Source of the DNA: JAUWPO01 sp965603285 | GTDB lineage: Bacteria; Chloroflexota; Anaerolineae; Anaerolineales; UBA4823 | Direction of reading: 5' to 3' | Length of the DNA: 11,755 nucleotides | NCBI GenBank assembly: GCA_965603285.1 | Contig: CBFDCK010000100.1 | Coordinates: forward strand, 1-11,755 | Part shown: positions 1 to 5,767 of the stretch, in pieces | How positions within the stretch are numbered: the stretch's first letter is position 1 | Layout of the letters: each line of letters starts with the position of its first letter | Position numbers and translations under genes: made by a program | The notes under the pieces: generated by a model | Databases searched by the model: none | What the model saw: only the letters and a program-made list of their open reading frames with translations | What the model was told of the DNA's origin: nothing

Positions 1-418
1 AGAGGGTGCGGTTTTGGGCATTTGATACTTTCATCATGAATGGGGGTTGGCTGATAAAGTAAAGCGTGTGACCGGCTCCGCTTATGAAGGCCATCACAAG
101 AATCATGTTCGGGTTTAGTACGAGGACCTCAAGCCCCATAGCAACGATATAAATACTCACCCCCCAAATCATGGCTTTCTTCCGTCCAATTCGGTCGGAT
201 AGTACGCCCAGCGGGATGCCTAAAAGAAGGGCGGCAGCGGAAGTCGTTGAGATAACCAGACCTAAATATTCACGGCTGAAGCCGAGTTCTAGGATATAGA
301 AATTGAAGAACAGCCACCAGATGCTGAAAACGATCCCATTGATGAGTGTGGCGACCAGGAATAGGCGCGCTGGCCGGTTGAAACTGCGAATCATAGGAAG
401 GGGTGTCTTTGATGCCAC
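1..418 (-). CDS. MFS transporter, N-terminal part (truncated by window edge)
   Basis: This is the first 139 codons of a major facilitator superfamily transporter; the rest lies beyond base 1. Hydrophobic segments are visible at about residues 19-42, 51-73, 82-101 and 105-129. Between the second and third is the family's motif A loop, GVLSDRIGRKK (residues 71-81), with the conserved Asp75 and Arg79. I chose the GTG at 418 because AAGGAG lies 7 nt upstream. An in-frame ATG at 394, overlapping the amidase stop as ATGA, is the alternative and would shorten the protein by 8 residues. The gene overlaps the end of the amidase gene by 28 nt, so the two are probably co-translated. The substrate cannot be inferred; a role as efflux or uptake partner of the amidase/HAD cluster is only guilt by association. 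Confidence 0.88.
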   Translation of the reverse strand, partial: MASKTPLPMIRSFNRPARLFLVATLINGIVFSIWWLFFNFYILELGFSREYLGLVISTTSAAALLLGIPLGVLSDRIGRKKAMIWGVSIYIVAMGLEVLVLNPNMILVMAFISGAGHTLYFISQPPFMMKVSNAQNRTL

Positions 419-1800
419 GTCGTAGCTCCTTCGTACGCAAAGGCTGCTCTCAATAGACGCGCTTCTCCCCAGGGATGGCAAACGATTTGTAGTCCAATCG
501 GGAGCCCACCGGAAGTAAAGCCGCATGGCAATGATATGGCGGGAAGACCGGTCAGGTTAAACGGAGCTGTATAGCGTGTCAGCAGGCGCGCCTGTTCGAC
601 TGCATCCGGACCTTCAATTAATGGTGCTGGTACTGGTGTCGTGGGGGTGAGCAGGATATCAAAGTTCTCGAAAAAGCGTTCAAACTGCCTGCGCAGTTTT
701 GTTTGTGCATGTCGAGCCTGGATATATTCAGCGGTCGTGATTGCCTGACCGGCTTTCAAACGCTGCAGGACATCATCACCGAACCCCTGCGGATTTTCCT
801 GGAGATGATTTTGATGAAACGCGGCCGCGTCGCTGACCGTCATTAAGCCGTTGGACCGTGCAGCGAGACGTGCGCCGGGAAACCGGACCGCTTCAACATG
901 AGCGCCAAGTGCTTCGAATATTAACCCTGCATCACGTACAGCTTGTTCTATTGCAGGTTCGGTCTTTGCGAAGAATTCATCATCTGCTAGGGCAATACGC
1001 CAGCCCTTAACTCCTTTGTTGATGTTTGTTGTGTAATCGTCGCTGGGTATATTGATCGAATAAGGATCGTGTGGGTCGAAAGCAGCAATGGTTTGCAGCA
1101 TCAAGGCAGCGTCCATTACATGTCGTGCCATCGGACCGGCGTGATCGAGATTCCGACTGAGGGGGATCACACCGCGCAGGCTGATACGACCGTATGTCGG
1201 TTTAAGCCCCACTACCCCGCACAAGGAAGCCGGAATTCTTATGGAACCTCCGGTATCGCTGCCCATCGCACCCAGGCATAATCCAGCAGCAAGTGCAGAC
1301 GCTGAACCACCGGAGGATCCACCTGATATACGAGCAGTACTCCACGGATTCCTGCAAGCGCCAAAATGTGGGTTGACATTAGTAACCCCAAGAGCGATCT
1401 CGTGCATGTTTAGCTTGCCCAGAGAGATTCCGCCTGGTGTTGATAACTTTCCGACCACGACACAGTCTTCATCAGGGACAAAATCAGCGAAGAAAGTTGA
1501 CCCTGCAGTTGTACGTACGCCTTTTGTCTCATACAGGTCTTTTATTGCCAGTGGAATACTAAACAACGGGTCGAATGCCCCGTTCTTGGTCGTTGCTCCA
1601 CGTAACAAGTCAGCCTCAGCCTGCTTGGCTCGCTGCCGGGCATCATCTGCAGTGAGCGTGATGAAGCTGTTTACGATTGGGTCAATACCTTCGATGCGCT
1701 CCAGGTGGGCTTGAACCAATTCGATAGGAGAGATATCTCGTTGTGTAATTAATTTAGATGCTTCTGTGATGCTCAAATAAGTAAGCTCGTGATTCATCAT
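391..1800 (-). CDS. Amidase signature family hydrolase (GatA/amidase-like)
   Basis: A 469-residue serine hydrolase of the amidase signature family, which cleaves amide bonds with a Ser-cisSer-Lys triad. The triad can be placed: Lys87 in SIPLAIKDLY, cis-Ser162 in the Gly/Ser-rich stretch SGGSSGGSA, and nucleophile Ser186 in DTGGSIRIPAS. The 75- and 24-residue spacings equal those of fatty acid amide hydrolase. Length matches the family. No gatB or gatC neighbours are visible, so a stand-alone amidase is more likely than the Glu-tRNA(Gln) amidotransferase subunit, though sequence alone cannot exclude GatA. No signal peptide, so cytoplasmic. The gene starts with two consecutive ATGs; the first overlaps the HAD gene stop as ATGA, pointing to translational coupling. 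The 3' end overlaps the MFS gene. Substrate unknown. Confidence 0.9.
   Translation of the reverse strand: MMNHELTYLSITEASKLITQRDISPIELVQAHLERIEGIDPIVNSFITLTADDARQRAKQAEADLLRGATTKNGAFDPLFSIPLAIKDLYETKGVRTTAGSTFFADFVPDEDCVVVGKLSTPGGISLGKLNMHEIALGVTNVNPHFGACRNPWSTARISGGSSGGSASALAAGLCLGAMGSDTGGSIRIPASLCGVVGLKPTYGRISLRGVIPLSRNLDHAGPMARHVMDAALMLQTIAAFDPHDPYSINIPSDDYTTNINKGVKGWRIALADDEFFAKTEPAIEQAVRDAGLIFEALGAHVEAVRFPGARLAARSNGLMTVSDAAAFHQNHLQENPQGFGDDVLQRLKAGQAITTAEYIQARHAQTKLRRQFERFFENFDILLTPTTPVPAPLIEGPDAVEQARLLTRYTAPFNLTGLPAISLPCGFTSGGLPIGLQIVCHPWGEARLLRAAFAYEGATTWHQRHPFL
426..431 (-). promoter_or_regulatory. Shine-Dalgarno AAGGAG deciding the GTG start of the MFS gene
   Basis: AAGGAG reads on the minus strand inside the last codons of the amidase gene, 7 nt before GTG 418. 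No comparable SD precedes the alternative ATG at 394. This favours the GTG start. Confidence 0.6.
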
Positions 1801-2411
1801 CTTTGGCTCTCGTTCAATAGGTTTTCTAGCTCCGATAGCGTTTGATCCCGGGTCTGAAAGTGGATGGCATGCATATTGATATTTCGTGCTCCATCGACGT
1901 TGTGCGGGAAATCGTCTATGAATATGGATTCATGTGGTTGTACGTCAAGCCGCTCCAACGCTATCTGGAAAATATGCGGATCAGGTTTTCTAATGCCGAC
2001 CTCGGACGAGATTGTCATGTCGTCAAAAGCGTCTTCAATATTCCAAACGTTGGTGATCATATGGCGCAGGTCAGAAAATGCGTTGCTGATTAGACCAATT
2101 TTGTGGTGCGTATGCAGGGCGCGGATATATTCGATCAGCGCAGTGTCTAACCGGTCACCACCCCAGAAATCTTGTTGAAACCCGGTCATCTCTTCTATCT
2201 CAAGACCGAGAATTGAACCTAGGTTCTGCCAGTGCTGTTCTGCATTGATCTCGCCAAGCTGGGCGCGATGCCCCGAATCGCCCGCGAAGACCAAGTTCTC
2301 AAGTTCTGTTCTTGACATTCCCAGTCGGATGGCGAGATATTCCCGAGTAGTATGATCCTCAGTACGCACCAGCACGCCGCCCAGGTCCCAGAAAACTGCC
2401 CGAATAATCAT
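1797..2411 (-). CDS. HAD-family hydrolase (subfamily IA, YihX-like)
   Basis: A 204-residue haloacid dehalogenase superfamily protein, probably a small-molecule phosphatase. Four motifs are present: motif I FWDLGGVLV with nucleophile Asp9; motif II LISNA with Ser109; motif III Lys142 in GIRKPDP; motif IV IFIDD with Asp166 and Asp167. The helical cap lies between motifs I and II (about residues 16-95). The residue two after the nucleophile is Gly11 rather than the usual acid/base Asp. The same DLG form occurs in E. coli YihX (alpha-glucose-1-phosphate phosphatase), so activity is not ruled out. Only a weak SD (AGG) precedes ATG 2411. The 4-nt overlap with the amidase start suggests one operon. 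Substrate unknown. Confidence 0.87.
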   Translation of the reverse strand: MIIRAVFWDLGGVLVRTEDHTTREYLAIRLGMSRTELENLVFAGDSGHRAQLGEINAEQHWQNLGSILGLEIEEMTGFQQDFWGGDRLDTALIEYIRALHTHHKIGLISNAFSDLRHMITNVWNIEDAFDDMTISSEVGIRKPDPHIFQIALERLDVQPHESIFIDDFPHNVDGARNINMHAIHFQTRDQTLSELENLLNESQR

Positions 2412-2495
2412 AAGGATACCTATTTTTGATTTGAATGTTTTTAGTATCAGCCAGCAATTAAGCCAAGGGTTTCGTTACCCCGGGTTTTATGAACC

Positions 2496-3509
2496 TTAGA
2501 ATTTTTTATGAAAAATCGACCATAGCCTCATAGATTTAAACCCAACGCTTTCGTACAAATGGAGAGCTCCTGACGGGTTTTGGGTGTCAACACCCAAACC
2601 AGCTTCCTGCATCCCTCGTTCTTTTACTGCATGCAGACTTTGAACAAGTAATGAGCGTGCCAGCCCACGCCTGCGCCATGGACGGCGTACACAGATTTCC
2701 TCAGTCCAACCGCGTTTGCGATTATACTCGGCATTTTCTTTTGGATTAATAAAGCTGCGCACCATTCCCACAACTTCACTGCCATCCCATGCTACCCGCC
2801 ATAAGGTGGGATCAAAGTTTGGGTCCTCTAGATATTCTTCGATGGTCTGTTCTTGATCTTCGCTGTACCCCCAATGATCGCGGAAAGCCTCCAGGCTGGC
2901 GTCGTGGATTGCCTGGTAGTGCTCAGGGAGCACAGGTCGTACTTCCAGATTGGAAGGCATAGGCGCTTCCGGTATATCATCCAGGTCCGGGCGCACCATC
3001 TCGAAGAAATACCGCACGACTGTGTAGACCTCATCCAGGAACAATGCACTGGCTGCCGTTTCTGTATCTGCCGCCCATGATTCATAAAACCGAACTGCAT
3101 TTTTGGGATGTCCTGCCGCGATCTTGAGCAGGCGGCGTTGGTGGTAATGTAGCATTGCCCTGCCAATACCTCTGCCCCGCCATTCTGGCAGCACGTAACC
3201 AAATTGCTCGTAAATGCGGGTTTTGTCTAATTCTTCCCGCCAGCTTACACGTCCATACCCAATAACCTGCCCGTTAACTTCGGCAAACAGCATGTCTTTA
3301 TATGGATCGCTTTTGGCCAAATGCCTGTATCTGCGGGCTATATCTTCAGCGCTATCGGCGCGTTCAATTTGGTCGACATTTCTACAGCTTTGCATCACAG
3401 TTGCCATTATAGGGAAATCCGATTCACCTAGAAAGCCCCGGAAGACCAATCCAGGAATCGCTGGGGCATCTAGCAACTGGATATAGTTATTTTGTGTCAA
3501 TGTTTTCAT
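2496..3509 (-). CDS. Tandem GNAT-domain acetyltransferase
   Basis: A 337-residue protein with two GCN5-related N-acetyltransferase domains. The N-terminal domain (about 18-170) carries the acetyl-CoA loop VLPEWRGRGIGRAML (107-121). The C-terminal domain (about 187-335) carries VRRPWRRRGLARSLL (274-288), followed by the typical GNAT ending NPSGALHLYESVGF. Tandem GNAT architecture is known from mycothiol synthase and several antibiotic- or amine-modifying enzymes; nothing here shows which substrate is used. I place the start at ATG 3509 because AAGGA lies 7 nt upstream. An open frame runs back to a TTG at 3566, but that adds only 19 Lys/Arg-rich residues and has no SD. It follows the ABC permease after 122 nt and precedes the HAD gene by 84 nt. 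Confidence 0.88.
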   Translation of the reverse strand: MKTLTQNNYIQLLDAPAIPGLVFRGFLGESDFPIMATVMQSCRNVDQIERADSAEDIARRYRHLAKSDPYKDMLFAEVNGQVIGYGRVSWREELDKTRIYEQFGYVLPEWRGRGIGRAMLHYHQRRLLKIAAGHPKNAVRFYESWAADTETAASALFLDEVYTVVRYFFEMVRPDLDDIPEAPMPSNLEVRPVLPEHYQAIHDASLEAFRDHWGYSEDQEQTIEEYLEDPNFDPTLWRVAWDGSEVVGMVRSFINPKENAEYNRKRGWTEEICVRRPWRRRGLARSLLVQSLHAVKERGMQEAGLGVDTQNPSGALHLYESVGFKSMRLWSIFHKKF

Positions 3510-3516
3510 CTTCATT

Positions 3517-3521
3517 TCCTT
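3517..3521 (-). promoter_or_regulatory. Shine-Dalgarno AAGGA deciding the GNAT start
   Basis: AAGGA is followed after 7 nt by ATG 3509 on the minus strand. Another ATG at 3515 almost touches the SD and is therefore too close to be the preferred start. Confidence 0.6.
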
Positions 3522-3631
3522 GATTATTCGAGAGATTTTTCGCTTTTGTCTATTTTTTATTTTCAAATCGTGTTGTCTATCTACGGTTTAACTTCAGCCG
3601 GTTCTCTTTAGCAAAGGATAAATTGTCTTAG

Positions 3632-4459
3632 TTATCCATTGCGGTGCAACTTACCAGTCCGTTTTGCGTAGCTTTCGGCTTGGTTAAAAATCCACAACCC
3701 GGTTGGTATGGCTATGAGACCCATAATCAACGTCGGCCAGATAAATGACCAGAGCTCTCGTATGGCAGATCCTTTAAGCAAGGCGAGACGTGTGCCATCC
3801 AGCACATAAGTTGCGGGGCTTAACTTGGACAACTTTTGCAGGAATTCGGGCAGCACTTCTACGGGATAATACACACCGGATACCAGCAGGAGCAGCGCGA
3901 TTATCACATGCGTCATCTGAGAACCTCGTTCGGGAAACAGCAGAGGCAGTATCGACCCCATTATGCTGAAACCGATGAAAGAAAAGCTGCCGGCTAGGAG
4001 CATGAGGACTGCCCCCCACATATTGGCGGAGCTTAAATCGATTTTAAAAAGGACTACCGTGACAGCCAGTATGATCCCGGTGAATACCAGGCTGTATAGG
4101 ACTGCGAATATAGTTTGACCAGCCATGTGAGTGACGCGCCGGATGGGAGCCATGAGGGTGTACTCAATAGTCCCTTCCCAGCGTTCCATGCCTATCACGT
4201 CCGTGATCCAGTAAAATATTATCGAAAGGTATCGCCATACGAGCGTGCCAACCACCAGGTACAGCACCAGGTATTGTCCATCCGCTTTCTGCGTCCCTGC
4301 GATCATTACCATACCCAATCCAATATAACTTACGGATAAACTGTTTGCGATCGAGTAAACCAACCAGACCATCTCCCATGACCAGTATCGCTTGACCAGG
4401 TTGGCATTTCGTTCCATAAAAGCGTAAGTTGCTTTTAATTCATGTGTGAGTGTTGCCAT
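3632..4459 (-). CDS. ABC-2 type exporter permease
   Basis: A 275-residue integral membrane protein of the ABC-2 transporter family. Six hydrophobic segments fall near residues 30-53, 62-88, 116-138, 148-175, 183-202 and 237-258. The cytoplasmic coupling region ERWEGTIEYTLMAPIRR (92-108) and the late signature SGVYYPVEVLP followed by LSPATYVLDGTR (194-224) are typical of DrrB/NodJ-like permeases. GGAG lies 8 nt upstream of ATG 4459. It follows its ATPase partner after 87 nt, and the two would form a homodimeric or 2+2 exporter in the cytoplasmic membrane. The substrate (drug, lipid or polysaccharide) cannot be read from the sequence. Confidence 0.9.
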   Translation of the reverse strand: MATLTHELKATYAFMERNANLVKRYWSWEMVWLVYSIANSLSVSYIGLGMVMIAGTQKADGQYLVLYLVVGTLVWRYLSIIFYWITDVIGMERWEGTIEYTLMAPIRRVTHMAGQTIFAVLYSLVFTGIILAVTVVLFKIDLSSANMWGAVLMLLAGSFSFIGFSIMGSILPLLFPERGSQMTHVIIALLLLVSGVYYPVEVLPEFLQKLSKLSPATYVLDGTRLALLKGSAIRELWSFIWPTLIMGLIAIPTGLWIFNQAESYAKRTGKLHRNG

Positions 4460-4494
4460 ATCGATAGCTCCATCGAGAATGTTAGCTCGGGTGC

Positions 4495-4533
4495 GCCAGC
4501 CAGTATTGGGGTTTCTTTATCGTACTGGCTGGC
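4495..4533 (-). repeat. Perfect 11-bp inverted repeat between ATPase and permease genes
   Basis: The arms GCCAGCCAGTA (4495-4505) and TACTGGCTGGC (4523-4533) are exactly complementary across a 17-nt loop. In the mRNA this is a GC-rich intercistronic hairpin, 14 nt after the ATPase stop. No T-run follows on the minus strand, so it is not a standard terminator. An mRNA-stability or expression-ratio element is more likely. Confidence 0.75.
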
Positions 4534-4546
4534 TGAGATCGCCCGA

Positions 4547-5413
4547 TTATTTGCCATGGCTTTCAGCGTCTAATTTCTTGCCAATCAGTTCGAGGAATAC
4601 ATCCTCTAGGGTTATTTCGCTCCCGCCGCCGTTTAGATTGTTTTTCAACGCATGAGGAGTGTCAAGAGCCACGATTTTTCCGCTGTCGATGATCGCAACC
4701 CGGTCGCACAGATTCTCTGCTTCCACCATGTCGTGAGTCGTGAGCAGGATGGTGGTGCCGTGGTCGTCGCGCAATTCGCGAATCACATCCTGAACTTCAA
4801 GTTTCGAACGTGGATCGAGACCAGTCGTTGGCTCATCCAGGAGCAGCAAGCGTGGGCTTGAAAGCAGGGCACGCGCTATTGCGACTTTCTGCTGCATGCC
4901 GCGCGACATCTCCTCCATGGGCTTGTAGATTGATCTCTCCTCTAAACCCAACCTCGTTAGTATTTCCAGGACCTGACGGCGGATTTCTGCACCGCTCATC
5001 CCGTATAGACGGGCGCCGTATACCAGGTTTTCCATTGGCGAGAGCTTCTTGAAGAAGCTGGCTTCAACCGAGACACGGTTGATCAGTCGCTGCACAAGCA
5101 TGGGCTGGCGCACAACGTCGTAACCGAACACCCGGATATTCCCATCATCAGGAAGGAGCAGGGTGGCGAGCAGCCGGATCAAGGTGGACTTTCCGGATCC
5201 ATTAGGACCTAGCACACCAAAAATCTCTCCTTGCATAACAGTGAATGAGACATGGTCGACAGCTACAACAACCCGGTTTTTGCCATTGATGTTTGTTTTC
5301 CTCAATACGGCGTTTTTAGACTTGCCGTTTACTTTTGAGAGACGTTTCCATATTGGGTTTTTGTGTTTACCAAATTTTTTATAAGCATCCTGTACAACAA
5401 CCGCTTCGTACAT
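4547..5413 (-). CDS. ABC-2 exporter ATP-binding protein (DrrA-like)
   Basis: A 288-residue nucleotide-binding subunit that drives the downstream permease. Walker A is GPNGSGKST (69-77), the signature is MSRGMQQKVA (169-178) in place of LSGGQ, Walker B is LLLLDEP (about 189-195) with Glu194, the D-loop is GLD, and the switch His is His227 in TTHD. The tail ITLEDVFLELIGKKL is typical of DrrA-type ATPases. Two oddities: residues 16-47 form a Lys/Arg-rich insert between the first strand and the Walker A strand, and the Q-loop region (RVSVEASFFKKLS) shows no Gln where one is expected. The start is ATG 5413, five bases after AGGAGG. A longer frame back to a GTG at 5491 runs through two hairpins and is rejected. 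The leader upstream looks strongly regulated. Confidence 0.92.
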   Translation of the reverse strand: MYEAVVVQDAYKKFGKHKNPIWKRLSKVNGKSKNAVLRKTNINGKNRVVVAVDHVSFTVMQGEIFGVLGPNGSGKSTLIRLLATLLLPDDGNIRVFGYDVVRQPMLVQRLINRVSVEASFFKKLSPMENLVYGARLYGMSGAEIRRQVLEILTRLGLEERSIYKPMEEMSRGMQQKVAIARALLSSPRLLLLDEPTTGLDPRSKLEVQDVIRELRDDHGTTILLTTHDMVEAENLCDRVAIIDSGKIVALDTPHALKNNLNGGGSEITLEDVFLELIGKKLDAESHGK

Positions 5414-5418
5414 TTTTA

Positions 5419-5424
5419 CCTCCT
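5419..5424 (-). promoter_or_regulatory. Consensus Shine-Dalgarno AGGAGG of the ABC ATPase gene
   Basis: AGGAGG, then TAAAA, then ATG 5413. This is the strongest ribosome binding site in the window. It starts only 4 nt after the T-run of the upstream hairpin, so the terminator and SD are closely juxtaposed. Confidence 0.85.
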
Positions 5425-5428
5425 CATG

Positions 5429-5455
5429 AAAAAAGCCACGGGAAAACCCGTGGCT
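5429..5455 (-). terminator. Hairpin 2: intrinsic terminator just upstream of the ABC ATPase SD
   Basis: On the minus strand AGCCACGGG (5455-5447), loop TTTT and CCCGTGGCT (5442-5434) form a perfect 9-bp stem. The T-run TTTTTT covers 5434-5429. This meets the criteria for a rho-independent terminator, yet it stands directly in front of the SD and start of the exporter, as a conditional (attenuator) terminator would. Confidence 0.8.
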
Positions 5456-5482
5456 GGAAAGCAGGCTTCTTAAATTAATCAT

Positions 5483-5517
5483 AAAAGCCACGGGATTGGA
5501 GCACGCCCGTGGCTTTT
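5483..5517 (-). terminator. Hairpin 1: bidirectional terminator-like hairpin with the same arms as hairpin 2
   Basis: The arms AAAAGCCACGGG and CCCGTGGCTTTT pair perfectly over 12 bp around an 11-nt loop. Read on the plus strand the right arm continues as a run of six T; on the minus strand the run is four T, then ATG. The core arms are identical to those of hairpin 2. Its right arm (5494-5486) is therefore complementary to the left arm of hairpin 2 (5455-5447). Confidence 0.75.
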
Positions 5518-5535
5518 TTAGAGACTTAATCGGTT

Positions 5536-5634
5536 CTACAATCGATCAACAAGCGCACTCCGACAAGGTGAATCCACACCACCCCCAATAGCTGTGGTGC
5601 GAGTTCGAAACATTTTATAAACTTGGTAGATCAT
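5536..5634 (-). CDS. Possible 32-residue leader peptide upstream of the ABC exporter
   Basis: An ORF of ATG, 31 further codons and TAG, beginning about 40 nt after the predicted transcription start. The product begins MIYQVYKMFRTRTT, contains a Gly triplet (17-19) and one Cys (24), and ends SALVDRL. An AAGGA-type SD exists, but at a long distance of about 11 nt. The stop codon lies 18 nt before hairpin 1. I recognise no family. It may be a regulatory leader peptide whose translation affects hairpin formation. Alternatively the region may be only structured RNA: CGCAC (5601-5597) can pair with a downstream GTGCG, and CACCAC with GTGGTG. Confidence 0.35.
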   Translation of the reverse strand: MIYQVYKMFRTRTTAIGGGVDSPCRSALVDRL

Positions 5635-5680
5635 GAAGCACGCTTTCCTTTCTAAGGTTAAGATTGTGTTAAGCTGGAAA

Positions 5681-5710
5681 AATATATCACAAAATATAGA
5701 ATTTTGTCAA
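5681..5710 (-). promoter_or_regulatory. Sigma-70 type promoter of the ABC exporter leader
   Basis: The -35 box TTGACA (5710-5705) is a perfect consensus. It is separated by 18 bp from the -10 box TATATT (5686-5681); ATATAT with a 17-bp spacer is an alternative. The start of transcription would be near 5674. Confidence 0.75.
5689..5707. promoter_or_regulatory. Operator-like inverted repeat inside the ABC promoter
   Basis: The arms ACAAAAT (5689-5695) and ATTTTGT (5701-5707) are perfect 7-bp inverted repeats with a 5-bp centre. They fill the promoter spacer and overlap the -35 box, the classic position for a repressor or MerR-type regulator. AT-rich chance palindromes are also possible. Confidence 0.4.
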
Positions 5711-5722
5711 GGCTTATCGGGA

Positions 5723-5767
5723 TGTGTGTCAACCACGGTTGTGTGTCAACCCGCATGTGTGTTTACC
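5723..5767. repeat. Three direct repeats TGTGTGTCAACC upstream of the ABC promoter
   Basis: Identical copies TGTGTGTCAACC lie at 5723-5734 and 5740-5751. A third, TGTGTGTTTACC (two differences), lies at 5756-5767. The spacings are 17 and 16 bp. They lie at about -49 to -93 relative to the predicted start, a usual zone for activators. Read on the minus strand, both exact copies contain TTGACA. The outermost copy touches the phosphoesterase stop codon. Confidence 0.65.

Larger units (their letters stand above)
5414..5766 (-). other. Regulatory intergenic region of the ABC exporter operon
   Basis: This 353-base stretch lies between the phosphoesterase and the ABC ATPase. In transcription order it holds direct repeats (5767-5723), a sigma-70 type promoter with an inverted repeat in its spacer (5710-5681), a possible 32-codon ORF (5634-5536), two hairpins sharing arms (5517-5483 and 5455-5434), and the SD. 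The predicted leader is about 260 nt, long for a bacterial exporter operon. No clear terminator for the upstream phosphoesterase operon is visible before the promoter. Confidence 0.7.

Noticed and set aside
1241..1714. Plus-strand ORF of 157 codons
   Set aside because: It is antisense to the catalytic core of the amidase and has no family features.
2468..2494. Possible terminator after the GNAT gene
   Set aside because: Only two overlapping 3-4 bp stems and no T-run; not convincing.
3525..3552. Promoter TAGACA, 18 bp, AATAAT before the GNAT gene
   Set aside because: Transcription would start at or inside the SD, leaving no usable leader.
3510..3566. TTG start of the GNAT protein at 3566
   Set aside because: It adds 19 Lys/Arg-rich residues with no family match and no SD; ATG 3509 has AAGGA at 7 nt.
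3616..3637. Weak hairpin GGATAA/TTATCC at the permease stop as a terminator
   Set aside because: A six-pair AT-rich stem with only three T after it is too weak to call.
5414..5491. N-terminal extension of the ABC ATPase from GTG 5491 (26 extra residues)
   Set aside because: The GTG lies in the stem of hairpin 1, and the extension would be translated through terminator hairpin 2. ATG 5413 has a consensus AGGAGG and matches the family start.
5536..5634. RiPP or bacteriocin precursor exported by the ABC pair
   Set aside because: There is no leader-core cleavage motif that I recognise, no modification enzyme nearby, and the ATPase has no peptidase domain; a regulatory leader is the simpler reading.
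5723..5767. Short CRISPR-like array
   Set aside because: Repeats of 12 bp with 4-5 bp gaps are far too short and close for CRISPR; a regulator-binding array fits better.
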